The notes: generated by a model not told the origin, from the sequence alone. A stretch of DNA of 64,000 nt from Theocolax elegans (GCA_026168455.1 CM047425.1:43544711-43608710); one strand, 5' to 3'; shown: positions 1-10,160, counted from the stretch's first letter. A program made the numbers and translations.

Positions 1-262
1 ATAACTCGGTGGCAACCAATTCTTCAAACTGCTTCGTCCAATGCAACAAAAATTTTAAAAAACAAAAAAAAAATAATAATATCAAAACGAAAAAGGGTTT
101 TATGCTTTTTATATTACATTAATTTTAATTTATCATATAATTATCTCATGCGGAGTAAATGACGATGTTGGATATTCGGCTAATCTCCTCTCGATGATGT
201 AGATTCTTGCGGTTGCATTGAGTGAAATTTGTATATTGTTTATAGTAGTTCAAAATATTATA
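1..262. repeat. Dispersed repeat, second copy at 36716-37018
   Basis: This stretch matches 36716-37018 in the same orientation over almost its whole length. Shared landmarks are GGTGGCAACCAATTCT, CTCATGCGGAGTAAATG and ATTCGGCTAATCTCCTCTCG. The distal copy has about 40 extra AT-rich bases in the middle. The distal copy lies upstream of the gag end of a minus-strand gypsy element, so both may be LTR fragments of one family. That assignment is inference. Confidence 0.8.
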
Positions 263-710
263 TTATATAGGACTTGCATTCTTCATCTGAAAAAGGACTA
301 AACGAATCTCGAGGATCACCAAGCCTGGCCTCAGGCATCGGCGTCATCCTAGTGGATGGGGCGCACTCAATGATTAGAGTCGAAACTCTTTTATCCGTTA
401 TATAAAAAAATAAAGGTTCGGAGTCCCATGTGTTAACACAAGACCACTCGAGCCCTGTCGCCGCTAGGGCTACCCAGCTCCTGGAATGGGATAGGGATAG
501 GGATTACGAAGACAGCATGGCTTGCTGCTTACTTACTCTCGTCGGATCTTCTGCTTCTTACGTGATCGAACTGCTGCTTGTCATGATACATGACAATAGA
601 TAATCGCGTGCGCGAAGGACTAATTATTCATTAATTAGTGTTAATTCCGCGCATCTATATACACGAGTAATTTCTTACTTTATATTGCGTTTAATCAATT
701 AATTTGTTTG
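263..710. other. Flanking DNA, no gene recognised
   Basis: This is the sequence immediately outside the left end of the Polinton. It has a moderately GC-rich block (about 300-560) with no open frame that looks like a known protein. It may be a further repeat fragment, but nothing in it is diagnostic. Confidence 0.4.
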
Positions 711-716
711 ATCATG
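711..716. repeat. Left target-site duplication ATCATG of the Polinton
   Basis: The six bases ATCATG directly precede the terminal AGTAGTTATGG. The same six bases directly follow the mirror-image terminus CCATAACTACT at 27409-27414. A 6-bp duplication is the known signature of Polinton/Maverick integration. Confidence 0.9.
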
Positions 717-866
717 AGTAGTTATGGTGGTACTATGGACAGACACAACAAACCCCCACCACCTACCCACTGACCTCGAGTAACCCCGTCTATGACAGCT
801 ACTGGAGGTCAAGGTCAGGTTTGTTGTGTCTGTACATAGTACCACCTCTCTTAAAAAATCAAGGTT
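717..866. repeat. Outer part of the left Polinton TIR with a subterminal palindrome
   Basis: This is the inverted copy of the right terminus. Within it, 731-846 is an imperfect palindrome: GGTACTATGGACAGACACAA on the left is mirrored by TTGTGTCTGTACATAGTACC on the right, around a roughly 65-base centre. After it comes the TIR segment AATCAAGGTTA, and then the (GA)n tract where a LINE has landed. The rest of the TIR resumes near 6562. Confidence 0.88.
728..846. repeat. 120-bp subterminal hairpin unit of the TIR
   Basis: Arms of about 26 bases could fold into a cruciform right at the element end. The same unit recurs at about 27050-27172 and 27280-27400 in the right TIR. It would bring an inner copy of the terminal CTATGGACAGACACAA sequence about 100 bases inside the true end. 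Its role is unknown; end recognition or protein-primed replication are possibilities by analogy only. Confidence 0.8.
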
Positions 867-955
867 ATTAGAGAGAGACAGAGAGAGACAGAAAGAGAGA
901 GATAGAGAGAGAGAGAGAGACAGAGAGAGAGAGAGATAGATAGATAGATAGATAT
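867..955. repeat. GA-rich microsatellite and GATA run at the LINE 3' junction
   Basis: This is an AGAGAGAC / GAGA / GATA simple repeat. The GA part corresponds to the (GA)n of the Polinton TIR. The GATA run is the likely tail of the minus-strand LINE. The open frames here are low-complexity artefacts. Confidence 0.75.
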
Positions 956-1357
956 AAGTTTATTTGTACATTACAAAAAATAATAATTACAATGTAATTA
1001 AATATAAATAAAATCTGAATAAAATACAAGTCATCAGGCGCAAGTGATATCACAGTCAAATATATAACATTAAGGTAACAATATCACAGCCAACTAATAA
1101 TACGTATACGGTGAATATCACAGTAAGTCAGAAGTATAAAATAAATACAAATAAAACAACGGTCGGTTACATCTATCAGTCCTAATTATAAAATTACATA
1201 AATAAAGAAGGACTGTACAAAATCAATCATACAAATATCATTGATTCATCACCAGTCATACCATAATAAATACATTCTCGCACATTAAGTTGTATATGGG
1301 ACAATACATACAATGATTCTACACATAATATAATAAATAAATAAATAAATATATAAA

Positions 1358-4177
1358 CTAATCAAGTGCCAAGAGGTGTCTCCGCGTCGCGGCCTTGAAA
1401 CCTTTTAGCGATGGTAGAACACGAATTTCCGTCGGTAGGGAGTTCCACAGATGCGCACCTTGAACCTGGAGAGAGCGTTTACCAGTCTCCGTGCGCATCA
1501 TGGGAGGCGCGAGTTCCCTTGTGACCCCCCTTCCAGAATTCCTGGGACCACACCTAGAAAAGAGACTTTCCAGGTACGCCGGAACACGCATACGCACAAT
1601 TTTGTACATAAGTACCGCCATAAAATATTGTCTCCTTGAATCTGTGCGCAGCCATCCCAAAGAATATCTGTGGGGCGTCACGTGATCATCCTTCCTAACA
1701 CCACAAACGTAACGCACAAATGTATTTTGTAAGATCTGTAGGCGGTCACGGGTCGCCTGCGAAGCATCCAGCATAACTACTGAACAATAGTCTATATGGG
1801 GAAACAACAGCGCCTCAGCAAGCCGCTTTCTGAGAACCTGAGTAGTGTATCTGCTGAAAAATCGCAGACTATAGAGGACTCTATTTACTTTTTTTGAGAT
1901 GTTATCCACGTGCAGCTTCCAAGACAGCTGCGAGTCCAGAACCACACCAAGACTCAGGACCCTCTGTACAAACGGGATGTACACCCCATCACTCAGCTCA
2001 ATACCATGATCATCATTATAAAAGTCAGAGCAGAATTTTCGACATCCAAATAAAATAGCTTGGGTCTTTGAGGCATTGAGCTTCAGTGAGGCGTGCACAG
2101 CCCAATCTTGCACTGCTATGGCGGCTCTCCGAAGCCTCGCCATTCCCCCACCCAGATCAGAGTATGGAACTTGCAAGTAAATCTGCAGATCATCTGCATA
2201 CAAAACATGCTGGACGCCTGCTGGAATAAGTACGTCTCGTAAGTCGTTAATGTATAGGCAGAAGAGTACGGGTCCCAGGACTGACCCCTGTGGCACTCCA
2301 AGGTTTGTTGCTATCCAAGAGGAGGTACTGCCCGATAAAACAACAGCCTGCCTACGAGACGAAAAATAAGAATTTAGCCACAATAAGGTTGACCTAGAGA
2401 ACCCCATTTGTCTTAAGCGATCAAGTAAGCGGGTAGGAGATATTGTGTCAAACGCCTTGCTAAAGTCGAACAGCAAGAGCATTGTTGCAAGTTTTTTGTC
2501 TATGCCTGCACGAATGTCCTCCGTCAACTTAAGCAATGCAGTTTCCGTCGAGTGGTATTGTCTGAAACCCGTTTGCATTGGGTCCATAAGCGAGCGTGAC
2601 TGTAGGAACTCCTGTAACTGATTCAAGGCAATCTTCTCCAGAACCTTAGATAAGAAAGATAATAGTGCAATTGGTCTGAAATCAGAAGGCGATGATGGTA
2701 TTTTGCACTTTTTCAAGGGGATAATATGAGCCTTCTGCCATAGGTCTGGGAAAATGCCTGTCGAAAAAGAGGAGTTAAATATTGTGACCAGAAAATTACC
2801 AATAACAGGTAAGGACCTGACTATAACACTCTGCGGTATGCCATCTGCTCCACAAGCTTGAGAAGAGAAATGCGAATTTTCCAAAATAACATCACTTATG
2901 TTGATTGCTTTAAAAGAAAACCCTTCATCAGTAGCCTGATGAATAATAACATGGCGGCTCGCATCATCCTCCAGAGGGGAGACCGACACACCAGCAAACT
3001 GCCCATTCAAGTCCTCAAGTGCAAAACCATTTAAGTCAACCACCTGCTTAGGAAGGAAACCCAAATTTCGCAACTCTTTCCAAACATTGTCTTTGTCTTT
3101 GTCTAGAGCCTGAGATATACGATTTTGAAAATACTCCGTTTTAATAGTCTCAGTTCTTTCGTCTGTGAGTCTCCTAATATGAAAAAACTCGTCAAGTATT
3201 TTTGGGTCCCGTGTACGTGTGTAACGTCTGTATAGTGCGTTACGCTTGCGTTGCAACTGAGATAGCTCCGCGTCTACATAAGGCGGCCTGGACTTTTTTG
3301 GTATGATGGTTTTGAGAGGAGCAACTAAATCCATGACCGCTGATATATTATCGCAGAGGCATCCCAGTGCACGCTCAATGTCAATCTCGGCTACATGAAA
3401 TGGTGACCAATCACACTGGGACAGTAAGTTTTGGAGATCATTGCTAGAAATATTTTTAAAATCACGGAAAGTAAAAGCATCCATATTGTTGTGAATTTGT
3501 GAAAAATTTGTATAACGTATCGTGGCATGAATAATGTTATGACCATTGTGAAAGGGCGCAGGGATGTTACCAAGATCAACAATTGAGTCATTATCATCAA
3601 CAAAAATGACATCCAGCCATGTGCTCGAGGTGGTGGTGAAATGCGTTGGTCCATGTTGGACAAGTTGCAAGGAAAGTTCGGCGGATAAATTACGAACAAA
3701 CTTAGCATCATCACACTCTTTAAGAATGTCGGCATTCAGATCACCCATGACAAATTTCTGGCTATAATCTAGACTAAACTTACGAAGATTATCTAAAAAG
3801 TCCGACTCGCCTATAAAAGCGATTTTTGGCGGCCGATAAATAACGGCAACAAACACAGGAGGCGAGTCTGGTCCCTGAATACTGCAAAAAATGTATTCAG
3901 GTATACCTGGTTTAATAGGAAGCTCAGTCTTAGATGTGGACAAAATTTGGCATTTAAAGCCACATTTTACGTATAAAGCTACTCCACCGCCGATGGAGTT
4001 GCGATCTTGTCTAATTACCATGTAGTTCTTAATCCGAATGACGGCATCCTCAATCCTCGAGTCCAGTCTGGACTCCGCCACACCAAATAGGTCATAGGAG
4101 GGATGATCAAAAAGAAATTGACGAACCTCATCAACATGTGCCTTGAGAGAGCCCACATTGAGAAAGCCCGCTCGCAA
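1358..4177 (-). CDS. LINE ORF2: APE-type endonuclease and reverse transcriptase
   Basis: This is a 939-residue uninterrupted frame. The N-terminal 220 residues are an apurinic-type endonuclease: N7 in LNVGSLK, E35 in AESRLD, Y114-R115, GDLNAD (145-150) and D189. The last motif reads NGHNII where SDH is usual. The reverse transcriptase follows: DFRPIALLS near 498, motif A D570 in LLFDFSKAFD, GVPQGSVLGP (626-635) and the catalytic YADD at 659-662. The C-terminal tail has no obvious zinc knuckle or RNase H. This is the domain set of the CR1/L2 group. It would nick the target and copy the LINE RNA. All visible catalytic residues are retained. The true start may lie a little upstream of the first ATG, because the first endonuclease motif begins only seven residues in. 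Confidence 0.9.
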   Translation of the reverse strand: MRAGFLNVGSLKAHVDEVRQFLFDHPSYDLFGVAESRLDSRIEDAVIRIKNYMVIRQDRNSIGGGVALYVKCGFKCQILSTSKTELPIKPGIPEYIFCSIQGPDSPPVFVAVIYRPPKIAFIGESDFLDNLRKFSLDYSQKFVMGDLNADILKECDDAKFVRNLSAELSLQLVQHGPTHFTTTSSTWLDVIFVDDNDSIVDLGNIPAPFHNGHNIIHATIRYTNFSQIHNNMDAFTFRDFKNISSNDLQNLLSQCDWSPFHVAEIDIERALGCLCDNISAVMDLVAPLKTIIPKKSRPPYVDAELSQLQRKRNALYRRYTRTRDPKILDEFFHIRRLTDERTETIKTEYFQNRISQALDKDKDNVWKELRNLGFLPKQVVDLNGFALEDLNGQFAGVSVSPLEDDASRHVIIHQATDEGFSFKAINISDVILENSHFSSQACGADGIPQSVIVRSLPVIGNFLVTIFNSSFSTGIFPDLWQKAHIIPLKKCKIPSSPSDFRPIALLSFLSKVLEKIALNQLQEFLQSRSLMDPMQTGFRQYHSTETALLKLTEDIRAGIDKKLATMLLLFDFSKAFDTISPTRLLDRLRQMGFSRSTLLWLNSYFSSRRQAVVLSGSTSSWIATNLGVPQGSVLGPVLFCLYINDLRDVLIPAGVQHVLYADDLQIYLQVPYSDLGGGMARLRRAAIAVQDWAVHASLKLNASKTQAILFGCRKFCSDFYNDDHGIELSDGVYIPFVQRVLSLGVVLDSQLSWKLHVDNISKKVNRVLYSLRFFSRYTTQVLRKRLAEALLFPHIDYCSVVMLDASQATRDRLQILQNTFVRYVCGVRKDDHVTPHRYSLGWLRTDSRRQYFMAVLMYKIVRMRVPAYLESLFSRCGPRNSGRGVTRELAPPMMRTETGKRSLQVQGAHLWNSLPTEIRVLPSLKGFKAATRRHLLALD

Positions 4178-4476
4178 CCCCCCATCAGTAGCACGCCCTG
4201 ACCCCCCGATGGCACTCCCATGAAGTCAATTTTCTTTAATTTGTTCGTTGCAGTTACTATTTCTATTTCTATTTTTACCGACCTTATTTTCACTATTTTC
4301 ACTATTGTACTCGTTTGTCTTAGTTTCATTTTTATTTTTATTTTTATTTTTACTTTTATTTCCTTGTAAGCAATCAGCGAGGACGGTGTCAGGCTTATCT
4401 GTGGTAGAACATTCATTCTTACTTTTAGGTTTTACTTTACTTTTGTTATTATGTTTAGTTTTATTTTTATTTTTAT

Positions 4477-6219
4477 TTATGGTATAATAATTTTGTTAGT
4501 ATCTCCTTCTTTATCCTTATCCTTATTCTCACTGTCTAGAATAACAACCGAGTCACCGTCCTTACTAGACATTGCACAATTCAGATACTGCTCATTACTT
4601 TCCAAATTTTTAATGTTTCTAATATTAGTTTCAGCTAGATTTTCCAGCTCTGTCAGATTAGTGAAAATAAGGGCAGCTGCTCCATCACGTGCCTTAACAT
4701 AAAAATTGCCAAATTTATGCCAAACATATTTAAAACCTAGTTTCTTAGCCGAAAGTTTTAGTTCTTTAAACCTATTATACTTGTTCTTATCCAAATATTC
4801 ATTAATATAGATAGAGGAACGGGGCAGGTCAATTACCCACGGAAACAGTGAGCTGTCAAGATCAGAGGTGCAAAATGCTGTACGCCTACTTTTCGCTCTG
4901 AAAATTTCTCCATAGAAGTTGCCATCGGAAAGCTCCACCGACATAGCAGAAACACCCCTCGGACCGTCTCCGACTTGACCACGCGAAAATGTACAAATAG
5001 ATACAATATTTTCAGATTGCATGGAGGGTACAAGCGTGCCCAGAACTGCATTAACAAAATTTTCAGAAGTTATTGGGGGAGAAAATTCTCCAGTGCAGCA
5101 CGAAATTACTAACTTCTTTGTTCTAGGCACTCCAGCACGCCTCTCACAAGTAAAATTACACAGAGTCGTAGAACATAATTCTTTGCGTGGTTCAATAAAT
5201 TGCGAATTAAATTGAGCATGTGGTTGTGTTTGTGTTTCAAGTATAGTAAGGTCGGAGACGGTATTCGCCACCGTAGCAACTCCAGTATTCAATGTTTCAA
5301 TATTATTATTAATTACTTCGAGATCATCATCCAGTCTATTAAAAAGAATTGAGCATTTACTGCTAATTTCAGTCAAAACATTGTCTTGAAATATTTTTTG
5401 TGAATCTAATAGTTGTTTTTGAAATTGAGAGAAAGATACTTTAATTTGTCTGTTTTCTGCTAATAAGTCAGATAACGCAGAGCGATATTCAGCCAGAAGT
5501 AAATCCTGACAATGAATTTTTTCCATGACTTCATTCACGGTCTTTGTTAAATTTTTTAAATTATTATCAAAGCCTGGTAAAACTTTTAAGGCATCGATTA
5601 CTGAGTCAAGTTCAGATGAGCTCGAAGTGTCAGTCTGCGTTGCGACGGCAGCGCCACCTTTAATCATAAAAGAATTACCTATAGGATCGTCAAGATTTAA
5701 GTTTTTTATGGTTTCTACCGCAGCCGATGTACTGGGCACCTGCGGCGCTGCAACCGTATCATACACGAAGTCCCCCGCCTGTACCTCCGCAACCGGTAAT
5801 ACTCTTTCTACATTATTCGAATTTGCACGATTTCCCGGCGTAGAAGATAGTAGTGGCGAGGGTGGGGAGTTGACGCACAGAGACGCATCCCGGTTTCTTC
5901 TGTCCTTGCAGATGTGGCACGTTTGCAAATTTTTTAAATTTGAATTTTTATTTCTAGTTTTGCTTTCAATATTATTACTACTAACTTTTTCGTTTAAATT
6001 TAAACTTAAAGTAGGTTTAAGTTTTTTCCCACAGTTTAATATCTTATTTTCACAAATTAAGTGAAAAAATCGGTTGCAGTCTGCGCAAGAAAGCAGCCCT
6101 GTCCTAGTGCGCGAGACTTCCTTACAAATAAAACAAGTAGGATTCGTTATGCTAGAATTTAAATTTGAATTTGCCGCCAACAAGCTGGCATTATGAATTT
6201 TTGAAGCTTTAGGAGCCAT
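4477..6219 (-). CDS. LINE ORF1: PHD-like zinc-finger and coiled-coil RNA-binding protein
   Basis: This 580-residue frame is followed by the endonuclease-RT ORF. I chose the ATG at 6219 (MAPKASKIHN); the frame stays open to 6417, but the extra 66 residues carry no recognisable domain. Near the start is a cysteine pattern CFICKEV...CADCNRFFHLIC, with C-x2-C pairs and a His as in PHD/LAP fingers of CR1-type ORF1 proteins. A second CHICKD motif follows. The central region (SVIDALKVL to AENRQIKVSFSQF) looks like a coiled coil suited to multimerisation. The C-terminal part (KKLVISCCTG onwards, including YVWHKFGNFYVKAR) resembles the RNA-recognition-like domain of LINE ORF1 proteins. It has no internal stop. 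The expected role is an RNP component binding the LINE transcript. Confidence 0.8.
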   Translation of the reverse strand: MAPKASKIHNASLLAANSNLNSSITNPTCFICKEVSRTRTGLLSCADCNRFFHLICENKILNCGKKLKPTLSLNLNEKVSSNNIESKTRNKNSNLKNLQTCHICKDRRNRDASLCVNSPPSPLLSSTPGNRANSNNVERVLPVAEVQAGDFVYDTVAAPQVPSTSAAVETIKNLNLDDPIGNSFMIKGGAAVATQTDTSSSSELDSVIDALKVLPGFDNNLKNLTKTVNEVMEKIHCQDLLLAEYRSALSDLLAENRQIKVSFSQFQKQLLDSQKIFQDNVLTEISSKCSILFNRLDDDLEVINNNIETLNTGVATVANTVSDLTILETQTQPHAQFNSQFIEPRKELCSTTLCNFTCERRAGVPRTKKLVISCCTGEFSPPITSENFVNAVLGTLVPSMQSENIVSICTFSRGQVGDGPRGVSAMSVELSDGNFYGEIFRAKSRRTAFCTSDLDSSLFPWVIDLPRSSIYINEYLDKNKYNRFKELKLSAKKLGFKYVWHKFGNFYVKARDGAAALIFTNLTELENLAETNIRNIKNLESNEQYLNCAMSSKDGDSVVILDSENKDKDKEGDTNKIIIP

Positions 6220-6502
6220 CTGGCGGCCTCTTGCAAAAATTTCTGCGCGGACACGTTTTGCGCAGAGCGCTCGAAAGCAAGAAATTGAGAAATGGAAAAT
6301 AGCGAGACTAACCTCAAATTTCTTGGAACTGCAGCAAATCAAGAAAATATTACCGCAAGCATCACGAGAAGCAAAGATTTTCTGCCCACCGCGAAGCTTG
6401 CAAAGAGGCGCATGCAAGGGCCTGTAACAAAAACGCCCGAAGGCAGAAAGGCAGCAGTATCAAGCATGTAAATGCGGTCTTCCAAAAGTGTATGAAGGCT
6501 AC

Positions 6503-6561
6503 TTACTGCGCAAGAGAGAGCGAGAGAGAGAAAGAGAGAGAGACAGAGAGAGAGAGAGAAA
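6503..6561. repeat. (GA)n microsatellite, LINE 5' junction in the TIR
   Basis: This is a GA/GAGAGAC simple repeat between the LINE 5' region and AGAGCTTAATTAAAAT of the TIR. The right TIR has the same (CT)n next to the reverse complement of that sequence, so this tract belongs to the Polinton. Confidence 0.75.
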
Positions 6562-6798
6562 GAGCTTAATTAAAATATTTTTACTTACCAATAGAGACTT
6601 CGTCTTGTTCTTTCTTCTTCTCCTCGTGAACGTCGTTAATCAGGAAACTCACAACTGATCGCAAGCGCGGCGGATGATAAACTGACCACCGTAGGAAGCT
6701 TTTGCGCTTCAATCACCTATCTCCCACCACCCATACCCTAAAATTTGCTGACGATTACATATTGCAGCCATTGCAAAATTAGTTTCGCACGTTTTATA
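6562..6798. repeat. Inner part of the left Polinton TIR
   Basis: This matches the reverse complement of about 26770-26992 over some 220 bases. Shared landmarks are AGGAAACTCACAACTGATCG, GTAGGAAGCTTTTGCGCTTC and CACCTATCTCCCACCACC. It differs by a few substitutions and short indels. Similarity ends at TTTCGCACGT, which defines the inner TIR edge. Confidence 0.88.
6709..6771 (-). CDS. Micro-ORF in the left TIR
   Basis: A 20-codon ATG frame starts MAAICNRQQILG and ends WWEIGD. It reads outward, and its mirror copy in the right TIR (26790-26855) stays open with small changes. It may be the start of a TIR-driven transcript, or simply a by-product of TIR identity. No protein family is recognised. 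Confidence 0.25.
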   Translation of the reverse strand: MAAICNRQQILGYGWWEIGD

Positions 6799-6799
6799 T

Positions 6800-6801
6800 A
6801 T

Positions 6802-6843
<42 letters not shown>
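6800..6843. repeat. (CA)n(TA)n microsatellite
   Basis: ACACAC followed by a TATATA run sits just inside the TIR. The 924-bp foldback element inserted into its TA part; a matching TATATA/CACACA run follows at 7768-7795. Confidence 0.7.
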
Positions 6844-7767
6844 GGGCTATTTCACGTCAAGTGGTACGATGAAAATTTTAAATCGCTCCAAAATTTGAGA
6901 TCAGGCTGGAAATATCTTCAAGAAGATAGAAAAAAAATTTTAGGTGTTAAAAATAATTTGCCTAAGAGTTATTCCACCATGAAAAATGGAAATTTTTAAA
7001 TTTTTTAGAAAATTTTCTATTTTTAAAGCCATTTATCTCAAAATCTATTCATTTTTTTGAAAAAACATTACAAACAACTTTTGTTCAAAATAATCTTTAA
7101 AATTTATCTACCTGGGTTACAATTCTTAATTTTAAAATCTCGAAGAGATAGGGCACTCGAAAATATTGAATATCAAAAAAAGGCGACCACGCCACAATCG
7201 ATTTTGATCTACCACCGCTCAAAAGATCACATTTTTTGAGAGCTTTCGAATGGCGGCGGTTAGATTATTGGCCAAGACCGCTGGTGTAAGTTATGCCTCA
7301 TAAACCTCATAAAATCACTAATTTTCATGTATTTTAGGGCATAATCTACAACAGCGGTCTTGGCCAATAATCTAACCACCGCCATTCGAAAGCTCTCAAA
7401 AAATGTGATCTTTTGAGCGGTGTTAGATCAAAATCGATTGTGGCGTGGTCGCCTTTTTTTGATATTCAATATTTCCGGGCGTTCTATCTCTTCGAGATTT
7501 TAAAATTAAGAATTGTAACCCAGGTAGATAAGTTCTAAAGATTATTTTGAACAAAAAAATTAATAGATTTTGAAATAAATGGCTTTGAAAATAGAAATTT
7601 TTCTAAAAAATTGAAAAATTTCCATTTTTCATGGTGGAATAACTTTTAGGCAAATTATTTTTAACACCTAAAATTTTTTTTCTATCTTCTTGAAGATATT
7701 TCCAGCCTGTTCTCAAATTTTGGAGCGATTTAAAATTTTCATCGTACCACTTGACTTGAAATAGCCC
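6844..7767. mobile_element. Foldback element with ~420-bp inverted arms
   Basis: The left arm (6844 to about 7283) begins GGGCTATTTCACGTCAAG. It is mirrored by about 7350-7767, which ends CTTGACTTGAAATAGCCC. Only about 66 bases separate the arms. Both flanks are TATATA, so the duplication is TA or TATA and cannot be resolved. It has no coding capacity of its own. It is a non-autonomous DNA transposon of unassigned family, inserted after the Polinton. Confidence 0.85.
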
Positions 7768-7802
7768 ATATATATATATACACACACGCGCACAAATAAA
7801 TA

Positions 7803-8532
7803 TTAAAGTATTAAATCTTCGTTTTGGCAATGCACCGGTTGCTCGTTGCAATCCGGGCACAGCCAAAATCCGCAGGCTTCGCACCGGGCCCACCGCCGAA
7901 CTTTATGTGTGTAAAATACCCGCGCACACCCGTAACAGAAGTCACAGTTGCGGCGAGGTGATTCTAATACTCCTTCATTTTCGCGCGCGAAAATGTCCCG
8001 TCGCCGCACTAAATTTTTAATTTTCCGCCGCATTCTAGCAAGTTCGGAATCGGCTAATTTTAGCCGCCATGTTTCTTTTTTCGCCCTCAATATACGACGA
8101 TATCGCGTTTCGCGATCGCCGTCTATTAGAGGGTCGAAATTGTCTACTTGCTCATCACTATCACTTACATTGTTATTGTCACTATCACTATTATTTAAAA
8201 TTTCGCGGTTCTGGACCACTTCGGGGGGTTGGGGTACATCACCCCTGATTTCCCCAACTGTCTCACCGCTCGACGACACCCCAGAGTCGTCGTCGTCGGT
8301 GAGGTTTAATAGTTGGACCTCAACGTTTCCCCACAGTTATTCGTCAGTTGTTGTCCACTACCATATCCCACTTTTCTAAGTCCCCCTCAACGAGAGGCAC
8401 CTCAACACCGTTTACAATCGCACCCGGTACATTGTCTCCGAAATCGTTAATGTTTAAATTGTCGCGCTTGATAGTCAACTGATGAGATGTCCGGGGATTT
8501 TCAAGATTAAAAGTCACTTTTACCACATCCAT
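7803..8532 (-). pseudogene. Polinton left-end acidic zinc-binding protein, broken
   Basis: This is the only Polinton gene seen on the - strand. The downstream open part (7803-8279) has an acidic Ser/Asp stretch (NNSDSDNNNVSDSDEQ), then a basic heptad-like segment (ETRYRRILRAKKETWRLKL). It ends in a Cys/His cluster with CDFC, CARCF-like spacing, CEACGFWLCPDC and a terminal HC, which looks like a RING or PHD-type zinc site. The upstream part (8344-8532, starting MDVVKVTFNL) ends at a TGA. The two are separated by that stop and about one frameshift near a GGGG run, and they read as one original gene. The layout suggests a DNA- or chromatin-binding regulator, but I do not recognise a named family. 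The in-frame sequence upstream of 8279 remains open for about 20 further codons, which supports the join. Confidence 0.55.
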
Positions 8533-8589
8533 TCGATTAAAACTGCTGATTTTAAATTTTATAAAACTCTTGCTTCCCACACTGACTTT

Positions 8590-9655
8590 TGTCTAAGTCC
8601 ACATAAATTTGATATTTTCTTAAAATGCAGCAGCAAGTTGACACAGTTCTCGTCAAAAAGCAGCGTGAAAAAGGAGACTGGAATTTTTTTTCCTAACGTT
8701 TCAAATTTTTGAATGTGTGGAAAAGTTGAGATGCAAATGAGTTTATTAAATTATCAAATTATACATTTGATATTCTTGATGAAAAGGAAATTCAAGTATC
8801 AGCATCCGGTGGTTTAGACGAGGTAAGGAAGCTGATTATCTTACAAAAGTAGAGACAGTACAGGTCTCGGTATAAAAATTGCAATATCAACGACAAATTA
8901 TTTGGAAGAGTGTGGGATTGCTTTCGAGCGAGAGAAAAATTGCAAATTAAGCGTGAGAAAGATTCTGGTCCACGTCTAATTATCATAGAAGTAATTTCCA
9001 AGTGTTTTTTACAATAAAATGTATCAGGTGTACAGACATAAGGATTAGGAATTTAAAAGTTATAAATTTATAAAATAAATATATAGATTCCCAACGAAAT
9101 TGGAGTACACCTCGTGCGACGGATTGAAAGAGCACGTGTTGAGTGTAAGGATAATGCATTATACACACATACAAGTGTAACTTAAATTACTTACATCGCT
9201 TTACCGATATTTAAGAAAGTATCAATCGAAATTACAATTAAAGTATTCTAATTTGATTAAAAAGTCATATTATTAGTGTAATTATGGGTATTGAATCGAT
9301 TAAAATCGACATCAAAGTGATTTTCTTAATAAAATGTATTGGGAGAATAGAGGTGAAAGAAGTATAACACTCTATTAAAAAGGCGGTGACACTTTGCACC
9401 TATCAAGAACCCCACTTCTCAACATTATACACGCCCACCGCTTTCTTTTATTCGTTAGGTAAAAAGAATTCACCGCCTAAATCTAAAATTACACTAGGAT
9501 TGTAATGGCGGTCTAAACGGTGACTCGACCCCGTCTTTACAATCGTCCATTAATTCGCTCTGATGTATACATCAATATTTCATGTTTAAAAAAAGAAATC
9601 TGTATTCTTTGTTACTTGAGAAAAGAGAAACTCTTTACCACCAGCTGAAGCTAAA
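8590..9655. other. AT-rich Polinton intergenic region
   Basis: No convincing coding frame is present; the short minus-strand frames at 8792-9174 have no recognisable domain. It separates the leftward zinc-protein gene from the rightward operon, so it should hold divergent regulatory DNA. I see no diagnostic signal before the repeats that begin near 9660. Confidence 0.5.
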
Positions 9656-9659
9656 TTGA

Positions 9660-10160
9660 TATTTGGTGATCGATACTCAATATTTTACAAATAATTATTT
9701 TATCCTTTTGTTATGTAAACTATTATACAAAACGTTCAAATGTAATAATAAATCGTTACACCACGATTTAATCGAATCGATATTTCGAAGATCGATAATC
9801 CATAACTCTCTAAATATTAATCTGATCAATTCGCGGTATTACACTTTTGTAACGTTTGATTAGAGACAAACAAAAATCCCTTATACCGCGAATTGATCCA
9901 ATCGATATTTCGTGATCGATAATCGATATCTTTACAAATAATTATAACTTTGCTTTAATTCGTATATCGTTGTATAAATTGTTCAAATTGTAATATAAAA
10001 TCTATATACGGTGATTGAGTAAAACCGATATATCGATAATCGATAATCGATAACTCTCTAAATATTAATCTGATCAATTCGCGGTATTACACTTTTGTAA
10101 CGTTTGATCAGAGACGCACAAAATATCCTTATACCGCGAATTGTTATAACCATTATTGAG
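9660..10160. repeat. Tandem repeats (~245-bp period) upstream of the polymerase promoter
   Basis: The string CTCTCTAAATATTAATCTGA followed by TCAATTCGCGGTATTACACT occurs at about 9806 and again at about 10054. The companion CTTATACCGCGAATTG occurs near 9880 and 10120, in part inverted relative to the first (GCGGTAT against ATACCGC). The block sits 200-700 bases upstream of the TATA box at 10350. Confidence 0.75.

Larger units (their letters stand above)
935..6505 (-). mobile_element. Non-LTR retrotransposon (CR1/L2-type LINE), both ORFs open
   Basis: Two long minus-strand frames occur in LINE order: a zinc-finger ORF1 (4477-6219) and an endonuclease-RT ORF2 (1358-4177). About 260 bases separate them. 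A 3' region of about 400 bases ends in a GATA-type simple repeat. Both edges are GA repeats that belong to the Polinton TIR, so the LINE inserted into the (GA)n tract of the left TIR. No poly-A tail is seen, which fits CR1/L2-like elements whose 3' ends are short tandem repeats. Exact ends are uncertain by tens of bases because of the microsatellites. The two intact frames argue for a young insertion. Confidence 0.85.

Noticed and set aside
868..1059. 63-codon frame rich in Ser/Leu on the - strand
   Set aside because: It translates a GA/GATA microsatellite; composition explains it fully.
4248..4702. Plus-strand Phe/Leu-rich frames opposite the LINE
   Set aside because: Antisense of Lys/Asp/Glu-rich LINE coding and linker sequence; no independent signal.
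7603..7893. 96-codon minus frame across the foldback edge
   Set aside because: It merges the right arm of the foldback with the zinc-protein end; the matching frame at 6745-6999 is its inverted copy.
9660..10160. CRISPR-like array
   Set aside because: Only two long, diverged units of about 245 bp in a eukaryotic element; not short regular repeats with spacers.
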